Shown one piece after another: positions 1 through 6,214 of a stretch of DNA of 9,065 bases. The notes below the pieces were generated by a model, which saw only the letters and a program-made list of their open reading frames with translations, made no database searches and had not been told where the DNA came from. Position numbers and translations under genes: made by a program. This DNA comes from Treponema sp. (GTDB lineage Bacteria > Spirochaetota > Spirochaetia > Treponematales > Breznakiellaceae): NCBI GenBank assembly GCA_031268245.1, contig JAIRXN010000105.1:1-9065 (forward strand), written 5' to 3'. Position 1 is the first letter of the stretch, and the number at the start of each line of letters is the position of its first letter.

Positions 1-1
1 G

Positions 2-499
2 GGGAAACAGGGCGGCATTGCGTATGTTACCCACAACCCCGGCACTTCCCCGTACTTTGCCCGTATGTACGGCCCCCGCTCGGAACTGAAAACCTACGCG
101 CCCAACATCAGGACCCTGGACTTCCAGACCCCCGGTTTTGATGCCGCCGCCACCAAACAGGTTGTCGCGGACTGGATCACCCGTTTTGGGCCCCAGCTCA
201 ACGCCCTGTTCCTGGCCGACGATTCGGCTCACGCTATCGGCGCCGTTGACGCCATCAAAGAAGCGGGCAGGACGGACATTCTTATCGTAGCCGCGGGCAA
301 TTCAAAAGCGGGTATGGACCTGGTAGCCTCCGGCGACGTGCTGGCCATTACCTATCAGACCGCGGAAGGCGACGGCGCCGCCTGCGTTAAAGCCATGGCC
401 GACTTCTTCAACGGCAAGTCCCTTCCTGAACTGGGATACCTCGCCCAGGACATTATCACCAAATCCAACGTAGCGGGATTCCAGCCGCCGCAATGGTAG
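2..499 (+). CDS. Sugar ABC transporter substrate-binding protein, ribose type (3' part)
   Basis: The reading frame is open from base 2 to the TAG at 497-499, so 165 C-terminal residues are visible and the start lies upstream of the window. The sequence has the second-lobe pattern of type 1 periplasmic binding proteins (Peripla_BP_4, RbsB-like). After a segment predicting that the chain counts an unbound domain (LNALFLADDSAHAIGAVDAI) come an AGR-type turn, a strand ending in AAGNSKAG, and a helix and strand followed by TYQTAEGDGAA and a final FFNGK helix. Such proteins bind a monosaccharide outside the membrane and deliver it to a CUT2 (RbsA/RbsC-like) importer, which would be encoded upstream. 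The ligand cannot be read from this part. A strong hairpin follows the stop codon. The family call is secure; the specific sugar is unknown. Confidence 0.9.
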   Translation, partial: GKQGGIAYVTHNPGTSPYFARMYGPRSELKTYAPNIRTLDFQTPGFDAAATKQVVADWITRFGPQLNALFLADDSAHAIGAVDAIKEAGRTDILIVAAGNSKAGMDLVASGDVLAITYQTAEGDGAACVKAMADFFNGKSLPELGYLAQDIITKSNVAGFQPPQW

Positions 500-515
500 T
501 ACGTTTCTGAAATAC

Positions 516-548
516 AGCGGAGAAAATCGCCGTGCGGTTTTCTCCGCT
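516..548 (+). promoter_or_regulatory. Strong hairpin between binding-protein gene and URO-D operon (attenuator or mRNA stabiliser)
   Basis: AGCGGAGAAAA at 516-526 pairs perfectly with TTTTCTCCGCT at 538-548. The stem extends inward through one G-U and two G-C pairs to a 5-base loop at 530-534, giving 14 pairs. What follows is CGCTTTATGG, with only three T residues, so it is not a classical intrinsic terminator. Hairpins directly after binding-protein genes commonly protect the abundant upstream message or partly terminate transcription, which would lower expression of the downstream enzymes. The Shine-Dalgarno of the next gene starts 8 bases after the stem and stays free. Confidence 0.65.
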
Positions 549-568
549 CGCTTTATGGAGAACTAATT

Positions 569-1891
569 ATGGGGAAACTCTTTAGTGTAGGCGGATTAAG
601 CGGCGGGGCGATTGGGTTTTCCGGGCCGGAAGAGGTCTTAAAACCGGATTGGAATCTGAGCGCCGGGGACAAACGGCTTCTTCGCGAACTTGCAAAACAG
701 TACAAGGAAATCGCAGCCAATCCTGCAAATGACGAGCGGAGGCGGCGCGGTAAAGACATGCACTCTCTAAAGCCTGTTCGTCCGCCGGTATTGATAGATG
801 AGCTTCCATGGAACGAAATGAACTGGAATGGAGAGCTTACCCTGCACTGCGAATCCGAAGAAGGGCGTATCCTGGAAGATTTTTTCAGGCGCAGTCTTTT
901 CCGCTGGAAGCATTTTCAGGTTGATATGGTTGTAGAGGATGCGCTCTACCTGATGAAGGCCTATACGAATACCGGTATAGGAATCGGCATAGATGAAGAC
1001 ATTCTGGTAATGGACAAGGATAATGACGTTGTCTCCCACGGCTACAAGGATCAGCTCGATACCGAAGCCAAGCTGGAAGCGCTCAAAGTTCCTGTCGTCA
1101 AGGCATATCCTGAAATCGACGGGGAAAATGCGGCGGCTCTTTGCGAACTCTTTGACGGCATACTTGATGTCCGCCTCCGCGGACACTTTGTCAGACTTTC
1201 AACATGGGACTCTCTTTCGATGTATCGCGGTGTTACCCCCTGCCTTGAAGATATCGTTGAAAGACCTGAGTTTATTCACAAAACCATGGCAAAATTTACC
1301 GAACTTGGCATTGCGGCTTTTGACCAAATGCTTGCGCAAGGTTTACTTGACTGGAACATTGAAACTCTACACTGCACCCCGGCTTATACAAGCGAACTTC
1401 CGGCCGAAGATTACACCGGTACTGTCAGATACAAGGATCTGTGGTATCGCGGGATGGCCCAGTGCCTTTCCATGGTATCCCCTGCGATGCGGAAAGAATT
1501 CGAGTTTGACTATATCCGGCCCTTCATGTCGCAGTTCGGTCTTGTGTATTACGGCTGCTGCGAGCCTATGGATAACTGCATGGATATTCTTAAAACATTT
1601 CCCAATATGCGAAAAATCGGCTGCAGTCCCTGGGCGGACGTCCGGCGGATGGCTGAAGAATCCGGCGGGCATTTCGTTATAGCCCGAAAGCCGAATCCCG
1701 CGGCCGTTGCAATGGTGATTGACGAGGATGCGCTGCGCCGCGAAATAAGCGAAACGGTGGATGTCTGCATGGCAAACAAATGTCCGTATGAGTTTGTCCT
1801 CAAAGACGTGAGTACCGTAGGTAAAAAGGCGGAAAATATTTTTACCTGGGCGCGAATAGTTACGAATGTTCTGGATACATATTACGGCTAA
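569..1891 (+). CDS. URO-D superfamily protein with YGCC motif, paralogue 1
   Basis: This 440-residue protein resembles distant members of the uroporphyrinogen decarboxylase / MtaA / CmuA superfamily. The ATG at 569 has GGAG at 557-560, 8 bases upstream. Its second half has the superfamily layout: an SPAM segment near 304-307, a strand FGLVYYGCCEP at 323-333, then GCSPWAD-R-MAE and RKPNPA. Classical members have His-x-Cys at the end of that strand as metal ligands. Here the aligned positions are Tyr328, Gly329 and Cys330, followed by a second Cys331. DNDVVSH at 151-157 and Cys405 in a KCPYE segment near the C-terminus are shared with the next gene. A Gly/Ser-rich N-terminal extension of about 28 residues is absent from that paralogue. 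It is probably cytoplasmic, with no signal peptide. The family assignment rests on motif alignment by eye, and the reaction is unknown. It is not expected to be the haem enzyme HemE. Confidence 0.8.
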   Translation: MGKLFSVGGLSGGAIGFSGPEEVLKPDWNLSAGDKRLLRELAKQYKEIAANPANDERRRRGKDMHSLKPVRPPVLIDELPWNEMNWNGELTLHCESEEGRILEDFFRRSLFRWKHFQVDMVVEDALYLMKAYTNTGIGIGIDEDILVMDKDNDVVSHGYKDQLDTEAKLEALKVPVVKAYPEIDGENAAALCELFDGILDVRLRGHFVRLSTWDSLSMYRGVTPCLEDIVERPEFIHKTMAKFTELGIAAFDQMLAQGLLDWNIETLHCTPAYTSELPAEDYTGTVRYKDLWYRGMAQCLSMVSPAMRKEFEFDYIRPFMSQFGLVYYGCCEPMDNCMDILKTFPNMRKIGCSPWADVRRMAEESGGHFVIARKPNPAAVAMVIDEDALRREISETVDVCMANKCPYEFVLKDVSTVGKKAENIFTWARIVTNVLDTYYG

Positions 1892-1917
1892 ATTTCGGTT
1901 TGGAGTACCAGAGATAT

Positions 1918-3198
1918 ATGCAATCGCTTAATCAAGACAGAGACATCCTCCGGGAGCTTGCCCGGAAAGTTGCCGAAATCGCGGCCTTGCCGGTGCAGGA
2001 AGAAAAAAAGCGGCTCTGGAGAGCGCTCAACGGCCTTTCGCCCGAAAGGCCCATGGTCACGATTGACCAGGTTTGCTGGAACGAACTCAATGCCGATGAG
2101 GCGCTCAGCCTGAGATGTTCCGATGAACTCTGCCGTTTTTATGAAGACCGGTTCCGCAAAGTCCTCTACCAGTGGGAAAAGTTCCCTGTAGACATGGTTG
2201 TGGAAGAGTATATCCGCGTTCCCCTGGCCCTGATCGACGCGCCCACGGCGGTAAATAACCTCCCCGGCTCCATGTTCGGCATGAAAATCCAGGAGCACAC
2301 CCTGGCCACCGATGCGGACAACGATGTGGTGAGCCACGATTATGAAAACCAGTTCACTTCCATCGATGATGTCATGCAAAAAATCAGGATGCCCGCGGCC
2401 GGTCATGATGAGGCGGAAACCCAAAGGCGCATGGAAAAGGCCCACTGGCTTTTCGACGGCATCATGCCCCTGCGCGAAGAAGGCTGGGGCTACGACCCTT
2501 ATCTCTCCTGCTGGGATCCTATCGGGATGTGGATGAGCATGACGGATCTCCTTATGGGCCTGGTCGATAATCCTGACTTAATGCATGCGCTCATCGGGAG
2601 ACTTGTAGCGGCCTATATGTCCATGCTGGATCAGCTTGAGGAACAGGGTCTCCTCTACCGCTACCCCCAGGCTACGATTCATACCACGGGCGCCTGGACG
2701 GATAAGCTTCCCGCGCCCGGCTTTGACCTCAAACGGCCCCGTACCAGGGATCTCTGGATGTATGCCATGGCCCAGCCTCTCGTTTCGGTTTCGCCGGCCA
2801 TGTACGAGGAATATGAAATCGACTACCTTATGCCCATCTTCAGCCGCTTCGGTCTTGTGTATTACGGTTGCTGCGATCCCCTGGAACACAAGATGGACGC
2901 GGTTCGCCGCATCCCGAATCTCCGCAAGGTCTCAGTCAGCCCCTGGGCCGACCGCCGGAGCATGGCCGAGCAGTTAGGCTGCAACTATGTCCTTTCCAGT
3001 AAGCCCAACCCGGCCTTCCTCGCATGGGATAATTTTGACGAAGAGGCCGTTAGAAAGGATCTGATGCAGACAAAGGATCTGGCCCGGCAGTACGGCTGTC
3101 CCCTGGAAATTATCTTTAAGGACATAAGTACCGTACACCGCGATCCGTCGAGACTTACAAAAATAGCGAATATTGCGATGAAAATCGCGTGTGATTGA
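1918..3198 (+). CDS. URO-D superfamily protein with YGCC motif, paralogue 2
   Basis: This is a full-length paralogue of the preceding gene, with roughly 35-45% identity judged by eye. Shared blocks include RELA near the N-terminus, ID..-WNE-N, VDMVVE, DNDVVSH (134-140), AMAQ/SPAM, FGLVYYGCC (Cys318 and Cys319), SPWAD-R-MAE, KPNPA and a CP-E---KD-STV block starting at Cys394. Conservation of the Cys pair and of the late Cys in both copies suggests a functional centre. I chose ATG 1918, which gives 426 residues. GGAG at 1902-1905 lies 12 bases upstream and AGAG at 1910-1913 is closer. A TTG at 1900 in the same frame would add six residues but has no ribosome site before it. The gene begins 26 bases after the previous stop (8 for the TTG), so the pair is almost certainly co-transcribed and may form a heteromer. 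It lacks the Gly-rich leader of paralogue 1. The substrate is unknown. Confidence 0.8.
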   Translation: MQSLNQDRDILRELARKVAEIAALPVQEEKKRLWRALNGLSPERPMVTIDQVCWNELNADEALSLRCSDELCRFYEDRFRKVLYQWEKFPVDMVVEEYIRVPLALIDAPTAVNNLPGSMFGMKIQEHTLATDADNDVVSHDYENQFTSIDDVMQKIRMPAAGHDEAETQRRMEKAHWLFDGIMPLREEGWGYDPYLSCWDPIGMWMSMTDLLMGLVDNPDLMHALIGRLVAAYMSMLDQLEEQGLLYRYPQATIHTTGAWTDKLPAPGFDLKRPRTRDLWMYAMAQPLVSVSPAMYEEYEIDYLMPIFSRFGLVYYGCCDPLEHKMDAVRRIPNLRKVSVSPWADRRSMAEQLGCNYVLSSKPNPAFLAWDNFDEEAVRKDLMQTKDLARQYGCPLEIIFKDISTVHRDPSRLTKIANIAMKIACD

Positions 3199-3229
3199 AT
3201 AACTCTATTTTTTTTAACAGGAGAAAACT

Positions 3230-3553
3230 ATGAAACGTTACGGTTCGGTAATAGGCGTGCGGCCTGAAAAACTTGACGAGTACAAGAAACTCCACGCTGC
3301 GGTGTGGCCGGATGTTTTAAACATGATTAGGGCATGCAATATCCGCAATTATTCCATTTACTACCGGGACGGCTTCCTTTTCAGTTACTTCGAGTATACC
3401 GGCAATGATTATGAGGCCGATATGGCAAAAATGGCCGCCGATCCTGCGACTCAGAAGTGGTGGGATGTCTGTAAGCCTTGCCAGAAAGCTCTGGATACCT
3501 GTGGGGAAGGGGAGTGGTGGGCCGACGCGGAAGAAGTGTTTCACTGCGATTAA
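3230..3553 (+). CDS. L-rhamnose mutarotase family protein (RhaM/RhaU-like)
   Basis: These 107 residues match the length and pattern of L-rhamnose mutarotase (formerly DUF718), a small dimeric ferredoxin-like-fold enzyme that interconverts the alpha and beta anomers of a sugar in the cytoplasm. Residues aligned with the known active site of E. coli RhaM are present at the same numbers: Tyr18, His22 and Tyr41. They sit within a Y-KLH--VWP segment and an NYSIYYRDG segment. The WW pair at 77-78 is the family's usual one. AGGAGA at 3219-3224 is a strong ribosome site 5 bases before the ATG. Five cysteines (36, 81, 84, 91, 106), including a C-x-x-C, are more than I expect for this family. The neighbouring enzymes are URO-D-like rather than RhaA/B/D, so the sugar may be a 6-deoxyhexose or an analogue rather than rhamnose itself. 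Confidence 0.88.
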   Translation: MKRYGSVIGVRPEKLDEYKKLHAAVWPDVLNMIRACNIRNYSIYYRDGFLFSYFEYTGNDYEADMAKMAADPATQKWWDVCKPCQKALDTCGEGEWWADAEEVFHCD

Positions 3554-3592
3554 AGAAATTTTAGTCCTGAAACCGGACCGGAGGAGAAAATA

Positions 3593-4780
3593 ATGAATAC
3601 AAAAGAACAAAAAGAAGTAAGAATGCGCGCTGCGCTTGCCAATAAGGAAGCTGACAGGGTACCGGTTTCCGATTTTTTCTGGACCGGCTTTATGTTAAAT
3701 GCAAAAGAAAAATGGGGAGATGATCTTGACATATACCGGAAGTTCGATCTCGATTATATTGTTGTTAATCCTAACATGGATCCGGTAATCCGGGATTTTG
3801 AAATTCTCGAAGACGACGGGGTTAATGTCAAATTGCGTACCGGCTTTGGCGCTACAATCAGGAGATCCGGCTCGGCGCCCATGCCCCACTACGACACATT
3901 TTCGGTAAGCGAACCGGAAGAAATGGAAGAATTCGTTATTGAGAGCGCCAGGGACAAACGACGGCTCTACCGTACCGGAGACGATCAAATAAACGGCGTA
4001 GGGGACGCTATAGGAAGAAACATCCCCTCCTGGACTGAGCGGGTTGACGCATACTGTAAAGATTTCCCCGTTTTCGGCTCCATCTGTGAAGGCTACGAAT
4101 ACCTCTGGCGCTGCATCGGGACGGAGAATTCACTCATCTGGATGATGACCGAACCTGAGATGTTCGGCGCGTTTGTGAAGCGGCTCGGCGATTTCCTGGT
4201 AGGGCTCACGGAATACCAGATTGAAGAAAGCAGAGGAAGGCTTTCGGGAATGTATGTCTGGGGCGATGTGGCCTATGTTAACGGCATGCTCTTCAGCCCC
4301 GCAATCTGGCGGGAACATTTCAAGCCCATTACCGAGCGGATAATCAGCGCCTGCCACAAGGCGGGGCTTATGGTCATATACCACGGCTGCGGAAACGCAA
4401 GCCTCATTTACAACGACTTTGTTGACATTGGTCTTGACGGTTATAACCCTGTGGAATGTAAGGCCCATCTTGATGTGGTGGAACTGAAGAAGGATTACGG
4501 CGGGAGGCTCTGCTTTGTGGGGAACTACGATGTGCGGGAACTCGAAAGCGGCGACAGAAACCGTATCAAGCGGCAAGCCCTTTACAAGCTGCAAAGCGCC
4601 CTGGGCGGCGGCTGGATCTGCCAGAGCGATCATTCGGTTACCAGCGGCGTTTCCCCGGATTCCTACGCGTACATGGTGGAACTGATACGGGAATACGGCA
4701 CATATCCCCTGGATCTGGGCCGCATAAAGAAAGAAATAGCCGAACTGGATCAAAAAATAGAACATCAGCCGGTGTTTTAG
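3593..4780 (+). CDS. URO-D family protein, MtaA/CmuA-like, with complete zinc-ligand set
   Basis: This 395-residue protein is a recognisable URO-D / MtaA / CmuA superfamily member. GGAGGAG at 3580-3586 lies 6 bases before the ATG. Visible family elements are RMRAAL---EADRVPV near the N-terminus, WGD at 223-225, an FSPAIWREHFKP segment (234-245), the strand ending in HGCGN with His264 and Cys266, FVGNYDV, and a GGWICQSDHSV segment with Cys343. His-x-Cys plus a Cys about 77 residues later is the ligand arrangement of zinc-dependent corrinoid methyltransferases such as MtaA. It is not a feature of HemE, which is metal-independent. The family therefore suggests methyl transfer to or from a corrinoid or thiol cofactor, but no corrinoid protein is encoded nearby. 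It lies 39 bases after the mutarotase gene in the same apparent operon. Substrate and methyl acceptor are unknown. Confidence 0.88.
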   Translation: MNTKEQKEVRMRAALANKEADRVPVSDFFWTGFMLNAKEKWGDDLDIYRKFDLDYIVVNPNMDPVIRDFEILEDDGVNVKLRTGFGATIRRSGSAPMPHYDTFSVSEPEEMEEFVIESARDKRRLYRTGDDQINGVGDAIGRNIPSWTERVDAYCKDFPVFGSICEGYEYLWRCIGTENSLIWMMTEPEMFGAFVKRLGDFLVGLTEYQIEESRGRLSGMYVWGDVAYVNGMLFSPAIWREHFKPITERIISACHKAGLMVIYHGCGNASLIYNDFVDIGLDGYNPVECKAHLDVVELKKDYGGRLCFVGNYDVRELESGDRNRIKRQALYKLQSALGGGWICQSDHSVTSGVSPDSYAYMVELIREYGTYPLDLGRIKKEIAELDQKIEHQPVF

Positions 4781-4814
4781 GTGTTTTATAGTACCGGGTA
4801 TTCTTTCCGCAATA

Positions 4815-4841
4815 TAGACACGCAGAGTTCCATTTTATAGC
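4815..4841 (+). promoter_or_regulatory. Possible weak promoter before the MATE gene
   Basis: TAGACA at 4815-4820 (5 of 6 to the -35 consensus) and TATAGC at 4836-4841 (4 of 6 to the -10 consensus) are separated by 15 bases, shorter than the ideal 17. Initiation would fall near 4848-4850, on the GTG itself, giving a leaderless or nearly leaderless message. That would fit the poor ribosome site. The 69-base gap 4781-4849 holds no clear terminator, so readthrough from the upstream operon is equally possible. The prediction is weak. Confidence 0.2.
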
Positions 4842-4849
4842 ATGAAAGG

Positions 4850-6202
4850 GTGAAATCTTCGGAGCCGAATGAATATTGGAGTACATCCCGGCTTTTGCGG
4901 CTCCTTTGGCCCCTCATCATCGATCAAATCCTGATAGTCCTGATAGGAATAATTGATACTGTAATGGTCGCCCATTTGGGGGATGCGGCGGTCGGCGGGG
5001 TATCCCTGGTGGATTCTATCAACGTGCTGGTGGTGAATGTCTTTTCCGCCCTCACTACCGGGGGCGCCGTTGTATGCAGCCAGTATCTGGGCCGCCGGAA
5101 TCCATCCCAGGCTTCCGCCTCCGCAAAGCAGCTCGTCTATATCACGATTCTTATTTCAGGAGCCCTGGTCCTCCTCATGTTTCCCGGCAGGCTTCTGGTT
5201 TTAAAGCTTATCTACGGCCACATCGACCCGGGAATAATGAAAGAAGCGGAAATTTATTTTTTCTTTACGATTCTGAGCTATCCTTTCATTGCCCTCTACC
5301 TGGCAGGAGCGGCTCTTTTCAGGACCATGGGTAACAGCCGGGTGGGCATGTGGATCTCCTTCCTTATAAATGTCCTCAACGCCGTGGGAAACGCCGTTTT
5401 TATCTATCTCTGCGGCTGGGGCGTAGCCGGAGCCGCTGCGGCCACTCTGATAAGCCGCTTCGTTGCGGCCCTGGTCATCATGTACCTGCTTGCGAACCTG
5501 AAAGAGGCCCCCATAAACATCAGGGGAATGTATCCTGTCAGGATTCTGCCTTCGATCATCAAAAGTATACTCAAAGTAGCTGTTCCCAACGGAATTGAGG
5601 GAGCTACCTTTCAGGTCGGCAAGCTGGCCCTGGCCCAACTGGTTTCCACCTTTGGCGCCGCTGCCATTGCGGGTAACGCGGTGGGCAACATCTTCATGAC
5701 CATGGGGAATCTGCCCGGCATAGCCATTGCCCAGGCCATGATCCCTGTAGTAGGACAGTCGGTGGGGGCCGGGGACTTTGAGGGAGCAAAACGCTATACC
5801 AAAAAACTCATGTTTTATAGCTATGTTGCGATGATCTCCTTTAACACGCTGAACCTCCTGTCCATGCCCCTGGTATTCAAACTATTCGCCATGTCGGCGG
5901 AAAGCCTCGCCTATGGCCGGCTCTTTGGAACAATTTTTTGCACCGCCGCCATGGTTTTTTGGATCCCCGCCTACGGCCTCCCCTTTGCCCTGAGGGCAGC
6001 CGGAGACGCAAAGTATACGATGATAGTCTCCGCCATCGCCATGTGGGTTGTCCGGGTAGGGGTAGCCTATCTCCTGGCATACGCCTTTGGCGTGGGCGCA
6101 GTCTGCGTATGGATCTCCATGGTCTGCGAATGGCTGGTCAGGGGAGGAGGCTATATCGCCAGGTGGAAGAGCGGGAAGTGGCAGGAGAAGCGGATTATCT
6201 GA
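4850..6202 (+). CDS. MATE family efflux transporter
   Basis: This 450-residue, highly hydrophobic protein has the length and layout of MATE (NorM/DinF-like) exporters: twelve predicted membrane segments in two homologous halves. The first helix carries the family pattern LLRLLWPLIID followed by IIDTVMVAHLG (Asp36 in helix 1) and a long small-residue segment with LTTGGAVVCSQYLGRR. The second half repeats it with a PNGIEGATFQVGKLALAQLV helix and a QSVGAGDFEGAKRY loop. MATE proteins expel cationic drugs or metabolites in exchange for Na+ or H+. GTG 4850 is the first start available after an in-frame TAG at 4838-4840. AAAGG directly abuts it, too close for a normal Shine-Dalgarno, so the start is uncertain; TTG 4895 is an alternative. 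It follows the URO-D gene by 69 bases on the same strand and may export a product or toxic intermediate, but this is inference. It ends 12 bases from the convergent gene. Confidence 0.9.
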   Translation: MKSSEPNEYWSTSRLLRLLWPLIIDQILIVLIGIIDTVMVAHLGDAAVGGVSLVDSINVLVVNVFSALTTGGAVVCSQYLGRRNPSQASASAKQLVYITILISGALVLLMFPGRLLVLKLIYGHIDPGIMKEAEIYFFFTILSYPFIALYLAGAALFRTMGNSRVGMWISFLINVLNAVGNAVFIYLCGWGVAGAAAATLISRFVAALVIMYLLANLKEAPINIRGMYPVRILPSIIKSILKVAVPNGIEGATFQVGKLALAQLVSTFGAAAIAGNAVGNIFMTMGNLPGIAIAQAMIPVVGQSVGAGDFEGAKRYTKKLMFYSYVAMISFNTLNLLSMPLVFKLFAMSAESLAYGRLFGTIFCTAAMVFWIPAYGLPFALRAAGDAKYTMIVSAIAMWVVRVGVAYLLAYAFGVGAVCVWISMVCEWLVRGGGYIARWKSGKWQEKRII

Positions 6203-6214
6203 GGAAGAACGCGG

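Noticed and set aside
1900..1917. TTG start for the second YGCC paralogue
   Set aside because: Nothing like a Shine-Dalgarno precedes it, and GGAG overlaps the codon itself. ATG 1918 has GGAG and AGAG upstream. The choice changes only six residues.
3175..3215. Intrinsic terminator: hairpin GCGAT-GAAA-ATCGC followed by T8
   Set aside because: The 5-bp stem lies inside the coding end and the T run starts 20 bases after it. Geometry is wrong for an intrinsic terminator, and the next gene has a strong ribosome site.
4130..4765. Long antisense reading frame of 211 codons on the minus strand
   Set aside because: It is fully covered by the well-supported URO-D gene, has no ribosome site or recognisable motif, and is the kind of antisense frame that GC-biased codons produce.
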